From contig CAZVUD010000010.1 in NCBI GenBank assembly GCA_964629615.1, positions 1 through 44,012 of the forward strand: 44,012 nt of DNA. Direction: 5' to 3'. The DNA is from SVTX01 sp964629615 (GTDB lineage Bacteria; Bacillota; Clostridia; Oscillospirales; CAG-272). The position numbers and the translations under genes are program-made. Positions 15,398 through 23,173 of this stretch are shown piece after piece. The notes beneath the pieces were generated by a model that did no database searches, was not told the DNA's origin, and saw nothing but the letters and a program-made list of their open reading frames with translations. The first letter of the stretch is position 1. Each line of letters opens with the position of its first letter.

Positions 15398-16492
15398 ATG
15401 AAACTTGGTATAGTAGGACTTCCGAATGTCGGAAAATCCACGCTTTTTAATGCGCTTACAAATGCAGGTGCGGAGTCTGCAAATTATCCGTTCTGCACGA
15501 TAGAGCCTAATGTCGGAATAGTTACAGTTCCTGACAGCCGCCTTGATGTGCTTGCAAAAATGTACGATCCTAAAAAGTACACACCTGCCATAATTCAGTT
15601 TGTTGATATCGCAGGTCTTGTAAAGGGTGCTTCAAGAGGCGAGGGACTTGGAAATAAATTCCTTTCCAATATACGTGAATGTGACGCTGTTATACATGTA
15701 GTCAGATGCTTTGAGGATGATAATATCATCCATGTTGATGGCAGTGTAGATCCCTTGCGTGACCTGGAAACCATCAATATGGAGCTTATCTTTTCCGATA
15801 TGGAAATGCTTGAAAGACGCATGGACAGGACAAAGAAGGCTATGAAGGGCGACAAGACGCTTATTTCTGAGCTTGAGGTGTACGAGAAGATATATGCGAC
15901 TCTTGAAAGCGGCAAATGTGCAAGGACCATGACCCTTACAGATGATGAGAGAGCATATCTTTATGATACTCCCCTGCTTACTATGAAGCCCGTAATTTAC
16001 GTTGCAAACGTAGGTGAGGACGACGTGGCAGCGGAGCCTCTTGACAATCCTGCATACATGGCAGTTAAGAAATTTGCCGAGGAAGAGCATTCGGGAGTTA
16101 TCGCGGTCTGCGCAGGAATAGAGGCAGAGATCGCCGAGCTTGACGGCGAGGATAAGGCTATGTTCCTTGAGGATCTCGGCATAGAAGAGAGCGGTCTTGA
16201 CAAGCTTATAAAAGCAAGCTACAGCCTGCTCGGACTCATCTCTTATCTTACCGCAGGACCTGAAGAGGTAAGAGCATGGACTATTACAAGAGGAACCAAA
16301 GCACCGCAGGCGGCAGGAAAGATACACAGCGATTTTGAACGCGGATTTATCAGAGCAGAGGTAATAGCATTTGACGACCTTGTTGCGGCAGGAAACATGG
16401 TTGCTGCAAAGGAAGCGGGACTTGTGAGAAGTGAAGGCAAGGAATACGTTATGAAGGACGGAGACATCGTTCTTTTCAGATTTAACGTTTAA
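15398..16492 (+). CDS. ychF: Redox/ribosome-linked GTPase-like ATPase YchF
   Basis: A 364-residue protein of the Obg-like YchF/OLA1 family, which binds ribosomes and prefers ATP. The P-loop GLPNVGKST is at 7-15, followed by NYPFCTIEPNVG (switch I region) and VDIAGLVKGASRGEGLGN (switch II). The NKxD position reads YVANVGEDD, the variation linked to ATP use in this family. A coiled-coil insert (about 125-185) and a C-terminal TGS-like domain with TRGTKAPQAAGKIHSDFERGF complete the protein. Length is the family norm. AAAAGGAGA lies before the ATG. It starts an operon with a secreted protein, trmB and truB. Confidence 0.97.
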   Translation: MKLGIVGLPNVGKSTLFNALTNAGAESANYPFCTIEPNVGIVTVPDSRLDVLAKMYDPKKYTPAIIQFVDIAGLVKGASRGEGLGNKFLSNIRECDAVIHVVRCFEDDNIIHVDGSVDPLRDLETINMELIFSDMEMLERRMDRTKKAMKGDKTLISELEVYEKIYATLESGKCARTMTLTDDERAYLYDTPLLTMKPVIYVANVGEDDVAAEPLDNPAYMAVKKFAEEEHSGVIAVCAGIEAEIAELDGEDKAMFLEDLGIEESGLDKLIKASYSLLGLISYLTAGPEEVRAWTITRGTKAPQAAGKIHSDFERGFIRAEVIAFDDLVAAGNMVAAKEAGLVRSEGKEYVMKDGDIVLFRFNV

Positions 16493-17746
16493 ATGCATAT
16501 GAAAAGGCTATTTAAGGCAATACCTGTATTCATATTGGCTTTGATGCTTGCCGCTACGGCAATCACGTCTATATTTGCATCAAATGCTGATATTCCGACG
16601 CTGTACAAGAGAAGTGGCGAATATATAGCCAAAGACCCTGCAAATACAAACAAGAGCTGGCATTTGGCAGGCAAGGACAAAAATGTTATACAGTTTAATG
16701 GATCGGGCGGATATCCGCTTACGGTCAAGAACAGCACAGGCTCTCCGTCATATTTTTACATAGCAGGCAGTAACAGCATCGAATGGCTGCTTGATGCGCC
16801 GGAATACATAGACTATTTAAAAAACGATTTTGTTATAGAATATGAGCTTACGCATGATGAGGTGTCAAACGGATATGTATCTCTTGTGCTTGCCTACAAT
16901 TACAAATATTATGTCGATGCATATATAACGCCCGACGGCACAGGGGATATATCACTTGTGCTTGACGGAAAGGCTCATTCGGTGATGGATGAGGCGAGCA
17001 TCCTGTCGCCCACGTCATCAAAGGAGCTTACAGAGGCTCTTTACGGTAAGGGCAAGAGCGCTGCATTGTCGCAGACTGTCGCGGTATCTCTGCGTGTGAC
17101 CGTAAATGAGGACCGCATGCCCAGCAAGATACTTATGTATATAAACGGCTGTCTTGTTGCGTATACCGACGGAGATATGACCGAGCTCGTAAGGCAGAAC
17201 ACACCGCAGTATTCCATATACGAGGGAAGCACATTTCCGATCGATAAGCTTGGAAACGTGATAGCGATAAAGTGCGCGGACGGAGCATCGGCACAGCTCT
17301 CATCTATCAGAATATACGGAGTTGACAGAAATAATAATACGCCCGAGCTTGACGGCGCTCTGTATTATGCGGACAAGTACGGCAATTCCAGCTTTGATCC
17401 GAGCGATTACGAGGTAGAGGATACGACCGACACGACAGATACAGCTGATACGACCGACACGACAGATACGACCGAGTCGGAAGACACGAGCGATACGCTT
17501 ACGGGCACAGATACAGCTGACATATCGGAGAGCACATCTGCAGTTGCATCTGAGAGTGATACTGTTATCTCTACAGATGAGGATATCTCGGAGAGCGGCG
17601 AGGACCGAAGCGATAATGATGATTTGGACGGCACCGGCTCCGGCGGAAGCATGATATTATACTTGTGCCTGACTCTCGGGGCTTTGTGCGTTGTCACACT
17701 TATCTCCGCGGCGATCGCACTTAAAATGAGGACGGAAAAACAATGA
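16493..17746 (+). CDS. Secreted membrane-anchored protein with Asp/Thr-rich stalk
   Basis: I do not recognise a named family. The 417-residue protein has an N-terminal signal peptide (basic MHMKRLFK then a hydrophobic core), an about 280-residue extracellular part rich in strand-like segments, an about 50-residue low-complexity Asp/Thr/Ser/Glu stalk (about 307-355) made of imperfect DTT/DTA units, and a C-terminal membrane helix (about 386-410) with a short basic tail. The extracellular part may be a concanavalin-like jelly roll (segments such as LRVTVNEDRMPSKILMYING), which is only a guess. It starts directly at the ychF stop, with a second ATG six bases later, and overlaps trmB by four bases, so it belongs to this operon although its job on the cell surface is unrelated to RNA modification. 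Confidence 0.8.
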   Translation: MHMKRLFKAIPVFILALMLAATAITSIFASNADIPTLYKRSGEYIAKDPANTNKSWHLAGKDKNVIQFNGSGGYPLTVKNSTGSPSYFYIAGSNSIEWLLDAPEYIDYLKNDFVIEYELTHDEVSNGYVSLVLAYNYKYYVDAYITPDGTGDISLVLDGKAHSVMDEASILSPTSSKELTEALYGKGKSAALSQTVAVSLRVTVNEDRMPSKILMYINGCLVAYTDGDMTELVRQNTPQYSIYEGSTFPIDKLGNVIAIKCADGASAQLSSIRIYGVDRNNNTPELDGALYYADKYGNSSFDPSDYEVEDTTDTTDTADTTDTTDTTESEDTSDTLTGTDTADISESTSAVASESDTVISTDEDISESGEDRSDNDDLDGTGSGGSMILYLCLTLGALCVVTLISAAIALKMRTEKQ

Positions 17747-18393
17747 GAATGAGAAAGAAAAAACACGGAGCGGAAAGAATTGAAGCCTGCTCCGAACTTA
17801 TGATAACAGATCTTGAGCGCTTAAAGCAGGATCCTTATTACGCTTTTGAGGCAAAGGACAAGCCTCTGTGCCTTGAGATCGGCTGCGGCAAGGGAAACTT
17901 TGCCTGCGGTATGGCGGAGAAGCACCCTGAGTGCAACTTTATTGCGATGGAAAGAGTCAGCGATGTGTGCTGTATAGCTCTTGAAAAGGCAAAGGCATGC
18001 GCTGATACGCGAGAGGACAATCTCAGATTTATTATAGGAAACGCAGAAAATCTTTGCCAGTGGTTTCCCGAGTATTGCATAGATACCCTGTATCTGAATT
18101 TCAGCGATCCGTGGCACAAAAAAGGACATGCAAAAAGACGTCTTACACATAGAGGATTTCTTGAGAACTACCGCAAGGTGTTAAAAGAGGGCGGAAGGCT
18201 TATATTCAAGACCGATAACACACCTCTCTTTGATTTCAGCCTTGAAGAATTTGAGGCGTGCGGACTTTGCGTTGAGTGGATGACAAGAGATCTCCATTCA
18301 AGTGAGAGGGCAGAAGACAATGTCATGACGGAATACGAGAAGAATTTTTCCGAGAAGGGATTTAATATCTGCTCTGCGATAGTTCGCTTCTGA
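17743..18393 (+). CDS. trmB: tRNA (guanine-N7)-methyltransferase TrmB
   Basis: A 216-residue SAM-dependent methyltransferase that makes m7G46 in the tRNA variable loop. The SAM-binding motif LEIGCGKGNF (about 43-52) is followed by NFIAMERV and by the family-specific block NFSDPWHKKGHAKRRLTH and FKTDN. Length agrees with single-domain bacterial TrmB. The ATG overlaps the previous stop (ATGA), so translation is coupled to the surface-protein gene. The next gene, truB, also modifies tRNA. Confidence 0.96.
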   Translation: MRMRKKKHGAERIEACSELMITDLERLKQDPYYAFEAKDKPLCLEIGCGKGNFACGMAEKHPECNFIAMERVSDVCCIALEKAKACADTREDNLRFIIGNAENLCQWFPEYCIDTLYLNFSDPWHKKGHAKRRLTHRGFLENYRKVLKEGGRLIFKTDNTPLFDFSLEEFEACGLCVEWMTRDLHSSERAEDNVMTEYEKNFSEKGFNICSAIVRF

Positions 18394-18415
18394 TACATAC
18401 GGAGGAATAATTTAC

Positions 18416-19363
18416 ATGAAAAAGACCGAAAATGACAACAGACCCGGTGGAATAATAGCAGTAAACAAGCCTGCGGGAATAACATCGCATGATGTAGTCT
18501 ACAAGATGCGTAAGCTTTTCGGTACATCGAGGGTGGGTCATACGGGAACACTTGATCCATTGGCTACGGGAGTGCTTGTCGTGCTTATAGGCAGAGCGGC
18601 AAAGGCTTGCGAATATATAGCAAAGGACAAAAAAAGATATACCGCCACCCTGCGCCTCGGATATGAGACTGACACCGAGGATATAACAGGCAATGTGACG
18701 GTAGAGCATATACCTTCAGATGGCGCATATCCGACAGAGGACGATGTGAGATCTGCCGCCGAGAGCTTTGTCGGCAAAACGGTGCAGATACCCCCGATGT
18801 ATTCCGCGCTTAAGGTAAACGGTCAAAAGCTGTGCGACCTTGCACGCCGCGGAATAGAGGTGGAGAGGGTCGCAAGGGAGATTGAGATATATTCTGTATC
18901 CGTGGAAAAGACGGACGACAAGAGAGAATTTATCCTGGCAGTCCATTGCTCTGGCGGTACATATATAAGGACATTGTGCGCTGATATAGGCAAAAAGCTC
19001 GGATGCGGAGGAGTTATGGCTTCATTGCGCCGAGATGAAGCAAACGGCATTGCTCTGTCTGACGCGTATGCCCTTGATGCGCTTGAAGAAATGAGCGAGC
19101 AGGAGAGAGAAAATGCACTCATTCCGACATCAAGGATCTTTGAGGACTATCCGTGCATATGCCTTGAGAGCTTTTATGAGAAGCTGTTTCGCGACGGCTG
19201 CCCGATATACTTGAAAAAGCTGCACATAGATCTTCCAAGTGATGCTTATGTGCGTGTCTGTGACCGTGACGGCGGATTTTTTGCTCTCGGCAAGGTCATA
19301 GATACTGCGGAAGGCAAGGCTGTGAAGTCCTGCAAGATATTCGATCTTAAGGTAACTAAATAA
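18416..19363 (+). CDS. truB: tRNA pseudouridine-55 synthase TruB
   Basis: A 315-residue pseudouridine synthase that forms psi55 in the T-loop of tRNAs. The catalytic Asp47 sits in GHTGTLDPLATGVL, preceded by VNKPAGITSHDVV; the YEtDTEDITG and QIPPMYSALKVNGQKLCDLARRG blocks follow. GGAGG lies about 12 bases before the ATG. It is the last gene of the ychF operon, closed by the terminator after it. The C-terminal part is slightly longer than the E. coli catalytic core but within family range. Confidence 0.97.
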   Translation: MKKTENDNRPGGIIAVNKPAGITSHDVVYKMRKLFGTSRVGHTGTLDPLATGVLVVLIGRAAKACEYIAKDKKRYTATLRLGYETDTEDITGNVTVEHIPSDGAYPTEDDVRSAAESFVGKTVQIPPMYSALKVNGQKLCDLARRGIEVERVAREIEIYSVSVEKTDDKREFILAVHCSGGTYIRTLCADIGKKLGCGGVMASLRRDEANGIALSDAYALDALEEMSEQERENALIPTSRIFEDYPCICLESFYEKLFRDGCPIYLKKLHIDLPSDAYVRVCDRDGGFFALGKVIDTAEGKAVKSCKIFDLKVTK

Positions 19364-19382
19364 AAAGGAATATTAAAGACAG

Positions 19383-19416
19383 ATATGCACCCCGAAATCA
19401 CATTCGGGGTGCATAT
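19383..19416 (+). terminator. Terminator between convergent truB and lysC
   Basis: ATATGCACCCCGAA (19383-19396) pairs with TTCGGGGTGCATAT (19403-19416) over 14 bp with a six-base loop. T-rich sequence follows on the plus strand, so it serves truB and possibly lysC from the other side. Confidence 0.8.
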
Positions 19417-19448
19417 TTATTATCGATATTATTTATTGGCAGGATGCT

Positions 19449-20774
19449 TTATTTTACAAATTCGCAATAGATCGCGCGAACTGCTTTTTCGTATTCATTT
19501 TCATCTATACCGATTATGATATTCAGCTCGCAGGAGCCCTGATCTATCATACGGATATTTATGCCTGCGTTTGAAAGAGCATCAAACACGCGCGCCGCCG
19601 TGCCCTTGGCTTTGACCATACCGCGACCTACGACAGCAACGAGTGCAACGCCGTCCTCAATGGTAACGGAATCTGCGTTGGTGCGCTTTTCGATAAGGCT
19701 TATCAGCTTTTCTCTGTGGGGCTCAATCGCCGATGTGGATACTACAAGGCTCATGGTGTCAATGCCTGAGGGAAGATGCTCGAAGGATATTCCGAAATCG
19801 TCAAGTATCTCAAGGAGCCTGCGACCGAATCCTATCTCGGAGTTCATCATGTCCTTCTCGACTGTGATGACAGAAAATCCCTTTTTGCCTGCGATACCCG
19901 AGATGATGCGCTTTGTGTCATAGCTATCGGCTTTTGCAACGATCATGGTACCCTTGTCCTCGGGCTTGTTGGTGTTTCTGATATTTATCGGAATGCCTGC
20001 AAATCTTACAGGGAATATTGCATCCTCATGCAATACAGTTGCGCCCATATATGAGAGCTCGCGAAGCTCTCTGTATGTTATCGTGTCGATAGGGCAGGGA
20101 TCTTCTACTACTCTCGGGTCTGTCATAAGGAAGCCCGAAACATCCGTCCAGTTTTCATAAAGATCTGCAGATGCCGCCTTTGCAACGATAGATCCCGTGA
20201 TGTCAGATCCGCCTCTTGAGAAGGTCTTGATCGTGCCGTTGGGCATGCAACCGTAAAATCCGGGGATGACAGCATTTTCGTGACATGCAAGCTCGGCTTT
20301 TAATACCTCGTTTGTCTTTGCCTCGTCAAACGAGCCGTCGTCGTTGAAGAATATTACGTTTTCAGCGTCGATAAATCCAAATCCGAGATATTTTGCAAGT
20401 ATGATGCCGTTGAGGTATTCGCCTCGGCTGGCAACGTAATCGCGACCTGCACTGTGGAGCATGGCGTTCTTGACGTATTCAAATTCGCCGCTCATATCAA
20501 AGTTAAGTCCAAGCTCGTCTATAATGCTCGTGTATCTTGCAACTATTTTTGCATACTGCTCTTCTATCTCGCTTATGCTTGCGCGCGACTTTATAAGATC
20601 ATAGCACTTATAAAGCATGTCTGTCACCTTGATATCCGAGGAGAATCTCTTTCCGGGCGCAGACGGAATGACATAGCGGCGCGCGCTGTCTGCTTTTATA
20701 ATATTGGCGACCTGTTTGAAATGCTCGGCATCAGCCAAAGACGAGCCGCCGAATTTAACGACCTTAATGCTCAT
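19449..20774 (-). CDS. lysC: Aspartate kinase
   Basis: A 441-residue monofunctional aspartate kinase that makes aspartyl phosphate, the first step to lysine, threonine and methionine. The kinase signature KVVKFGGSS is at residues 4-12; TFSRGGSDITGS lies near the substrate site. Two C-terminal ACT domains (about 295-441) bind the feedback amino acid; the second includes VVGRGMVKAKGTAARVF and SNAGINIRMIDQG. An AGAGG site precedes the ATG. No T-box or lysine riboswitch fits in the upstream region, so control seems to be by the ACT domains and the promoter. It is divergent from the serine dehydratase gene. Confidence 0.95.
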   Translation of the reverse strand: MSIKVVKFGGSSLADAEHFKQVANIIKADSARRYVIPSAPGKRFSSDIKVTDMLYKCYDLIKSRASISEIEEQYAKIVARYTSIIDELGLNFDMSGEFEYVKNAMLHSAGRDYVASRGEYLNGIILAKYLGFGFIDAENVIFFNDDGSFDEAKTNEVLKAELACHENAVIPGFYGCMPNGTIKTFSRGGSDITGSIVAKAASADLYENWTDVSGFLMTDPRVVEDPCPIDTITYRELRELSYMGATVLHEDAIFPVRFAGIPINIRNTNKPEDKGTMIVAKADSYDTKRIISGIAGKKGFSVITVEKDMMNSEIGFGRRLLEILDDFGISFEHLPSGIDTMSLVVSTSAIEPHREKLISLIEKRTNADSVTIEDGVALVAVVGRGMVKAKGTAARVFDALSNAGINIRMIDQGSCELNIIIGIDENEYEKAVRAIYCEFVK

Positions 20775-20834
20775 GGTATATATCCTCTTTTCATTGTATA
20801 AAACTGAATAATATTGAAAAATGTATCACACATT

Positions 20835-20863
20835 ATTATATGAAAAAATGTAGCGTTTGTCAA
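20835..20863 (-). promoter_or_regulatory. Promoter of lysC
   Basis: On the minus strand TTGACA (20858-20863) and TATAAT (20835-20840) are a perfect pair with 17-base spacing, about 60 bases before the start codon. Confidence 0.9.
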
Positions 20864-20951
20864 TAGAAAAATGGTAAAAATCTCGTATAAGGTCGTTTTT
20901 GACTTATATTTTTACAAAATATCTGTTTTTTTCGCATTTTTAGCGTCGTAC

Positions 20952-20980
20952 TTGACAATTGCCTATGTTTGGGTTATAAT
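20952..20980 (+). promoter_or_regulatory. Promoter of the serine dehydratase gene
   Basis: Perfect TTGACA (20952-20957) and TATAAT (20975-20980) with 17-base spacing. The leader is only about 40 bases. The -35 box is 88 bases from that of the divergent lysC promoter. Confidence 0.92.
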
Positions 20981-21028
20981 TATAATGCATAAATACGGCA
21001 TTTGCCGAAAAGATCACAGAGGCGTTTT

Positions 21029-22231
21029 ATGGAAAGCTTAAGAGAATTATATAAAGTCGGCAGAGGGCCATCCAGCTCACATACGATGGGACCTCACAAG
21101 GCGGCAAAAAAGTTTAAGGAAGAATATGCAAGGGCAGATGCTTTTGAGGCTGTACTGTACGGCTCGCTTGCCTTAACGGGCAAGGGGCATATGACGGATA
21201 AGGTGATAAGAGAGGTATTCTCTCCCATCCCTTGCCGCGTTGTATTTGACAGAACGACACCTGCCACTGTACATCCGAACACAATGGAGCTCGTAGCATA
21301 TCTTGGCGATGAGGAGCTCGGGCGAGAGACCGTATACAGCATAGGCGGCGGATCCATCGTATATGATGTAAACGAAAAGAGTGAGACTGTGGACGTGTAT
21401 CCGCATAATACATTTGAGGAGATCGCTGAATTTTGCGGACAGCGCAATATACGTATTCCCGAATATGTGGAGATGTTTGAAGGACCGCAGATCTGGGATC
21501 ACCTTGCATATGTCTGGGAGATAATGAAAAAAAGCATTGATGATGGCCTTAAGGGACGCGGAGTGCTGGAGGGCGGACTCGGAGTTACGAGAAAGGCGCA
21601 TTTCCTTTACAGTCAAAGGCATATAGACGAATCTGCACAGACAAGGGAAAACAGGATAGTTTGCGCATATGCATTTGCCGCGAGCGAGCAGAATGCAAGC
21701 GGAGGTGAGATAGTTACAGCTCCGACATGCGGAAGCTGTGGCGTTGTGCCATCCGTGTTGAGATATATGCAGGAAAACAAACAGTTTAAAAATGAAGCAA
21801 TTGTTAAGGCACTTGCAACAGGTGGCATCATCGGAAACATTATAAAAAAGAATGCGTCGGTAAGCGGAGCGGAATGCGGATGTCAGGCTGAGATAGGCAG
21901 TGCGTGCTCTATGGCGGCGGCGGCATTGGCAGAGCTTTTCGATATGGGCATCGAGCAGATAGAATATGCCGCAGAGGTGGCTATGGAGCATCACCTCGGT
22001 CTTACCTGTGATCCTGTAGACGGACTCGTCCAGATACCTTGTATAGAGCGAAACGCAGTTGCGGCAATGCGCGCGATAAATGCATTGAGCCTTGCCAATT
22101 TCCTCACGTCGCTGAGCAAGGTGTCATTTGATACAGTGGTCAAGACCATGTACGAAACGGGAATACACCTGCAAAGTCAGTATCGTGAGACCAGCGAGGG
22201 CGGACTTGCAAAGTATTACGTAAAGCAGTGA
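21029..22231 (+). CDS. sdaA: L-serine ammonia-lyase, iron-sulfur-dependent, single chain
   Basis: A 400-residue enzyme that converts L-serine to pyruvate and ammonia with an oxygen-labile [4Fe-4S] cluster. The N-terminal beta-type domain begins with GRGPSSSHTMGPHKAA; the alpha-type catalytic domain follows with TAPTCGSCGVVPS (Cys234, Cys237), AECGCQ (Cys283, Cys285), SACSMAAAA (Cys293) and TCDPVDGLVQIPC (Cys327, Cys338), from which cluster ligands come. Many Clostridia encode the two domains separately; here they are fused. ATG 21029 is preferred over an in-frame TTG at 21002 because CAGAGG lies before it at normal distance. The gene is transcribed alone from a consensus promoter, consistent with an anaerobe that ferments amino acids. 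Confidence 0.94.
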   Translation: MESLRELYKVGRGPSSSHTMGPHKAAKKFKEEYARADAFEAVLYGSLALTGKGHMTDKVIREVFSPIPCRVVFDRTTPATVHPNTMELVAYLGDEELGRETVYSIGGGSIVYDVNEKSETVDVYPHNTFEEIAEFCGQRNIRIPEYVEMFEGPQIWDHLAYVWEIMKKSIDDGLKGRGVLEGGLGVTRKAHFLYSQRHIDESAQTRENRIVCAYAFAASEQNASGGEIVTAPTCGSCGVVPSVLRYMQENKQFKNEAIVKALATGGIIGNIIKKNASVSGAECGCQAEIGSACSMAAAALAELFDMGIEQIEYAAEVAMEHHLGLTCDPVDGLVQIPCIERNAVAAMRAINALSLANFLTSLSKVSFDTVVKTMYETGIHLQSQYRETSEGGLAKYYVKQ

Positions 22232-22281
22232 TGCTGTGTGGAATATTTTACGCATTTTACTGCTCTTTGGTCGCAAAAACA

Positions 22282-22310
22282 TTGACAATAAACATATATT
22301 GTGGTACAAT
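22282..22310 (+). promoter_or_regulatory. Promoter of the membrane iron-sulfur/thioredoxin operon
   Basis: TTGACA (22282-22287) and TACAAT (22305-22310) are 17 bases apart, about 35 bases before the first start codon. Confidence 0.85.
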
Positions 22311-22350
22311 ATTAAGGTAGTGTATTTCTAACTTTGAAAGGTGATATTTA

Positions 22351-23160
22351 ATGGTTAATGAAACAGTTAAAAAAATAAAGCTGATATACGGGATCGTGGT
22401 ATCCTTGCTGCTTGTGGCATCGGGAATATCGCTTATCGTATCCTGCGTCAGCATATACAAAAGGGGAGGATCTCCTTTTTCACGCGAGAGCGTGACGGAA
22501 GCATTCTCGCACATATCAGCTCTCATTTATGTGCTGCTGATATTGCTTGTGCTGGGTGCTGTCATGATGATAATATTCCCCGATGATAAGAAAAAGCTCA
22601 AAGGTGTGCGCGATCTTGACGTGTCCTATCGCAAGCTTGAAGAAAAGATAGACATGACGGTGTCAGATGCAAGGATCAAGCTGCTTTTTGCTTCTGCAAA
22701 GATGAGAAAGGCTCTGCGCGTATGCGCGATCGCTGTCTGCGTGGCTTGCCTTGCGCTTGCATGCTGTATGACATTGCTTATAATACTCGGCAGTGACATA
22801 AAGAACGCAAACGAAACAGTCACGAAATGTGCGACGGTGTCACTCCTGATAATGACACTTGCATTGCTTATAGGATTTTCCTGCAGGATCCTTACTGATA
22901 TAAGCCTTAAGAGATCCATCGATACTGCAAAGGGCATAATTGCCGAAAGGGAATACCTTGCAAACGGCGATGTATTGGCGGCAAAGAAGGAGAGAAAGCA
23001 GAGAGCTGTCAGACGCGGCGCGAGAGCATTGCTTTATACAAAGATCGCAATAGTTGCCGTTGGCGCATTCCTCATCATTATGGGATTGTGCGGCGACGGT
23101 GCAAAGGGCACCTTTGAAAAGGCGATAAGAATATGCACCGAATGTATAGGACTTGGTTGA
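22351..23160 (+). CDS. Polytopic membrane protein of unknown family
   Basis: I do not recognise this 269-residue protein. It has about five hydrophobic spans (near residues 12-34, 54-74, 122-146, 160-182 and 229-250), with charged loops between spans 2 and 3 and between spans 4 and 5 that look cytoplasmic. Several cysteines lie within the membrane spans (VCAIAVCVACLALACC in span 3), a cluster that stands out. GAAAGGTGA lies just before the ATG. It starts an operon with the iron-sulfur/thioredoxin fusion 13 bases downstream, so it may be a membrane partner of that redox protein (inference). No transporter or enzyme motif is visible. Confidence 0.75.
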   Translation: MVNETVKKIKLIYGIVVSLLLVASGISLIVSCVSIYKRGGSPFSRESVTEAFSHISALIYVLLILLVLGAVMMIIFPDDKKKLKGVRDLDVSYRKLEEKIDMTVSDARIKLLFASAKMRKALRVCAIAVCVACLALACCMTLLIILGSDIKNANETVTKCATVSLLIMTLALLIGFSCRILTDISLKRSIDTAKGIIAEREYLANGDVLAAKKERKQRAVRRGARALLYTKIAIVAVGAFLIIMGLCGDGAKGTFEKAIRICTECIGLG

Positions 23161-23173
23161 TCGGAGGTAACGG

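Noticed and set aside
17650..17746. LPXTG sortase anchor at the C-terminus of the Asp/Thr-stalk protein
   Set aside because: There is no LPXTG-like motif before the membrane helix, only a Gly/Ser-rich stretch; simple membrane anchoring fits better.
20775..20951. T-box or lysine riboswitch before lysC
   Set aside because: Only about 60 bases separate the predicted transcription start from the start codon, too short for either, and no conserved T-box sequence is present.
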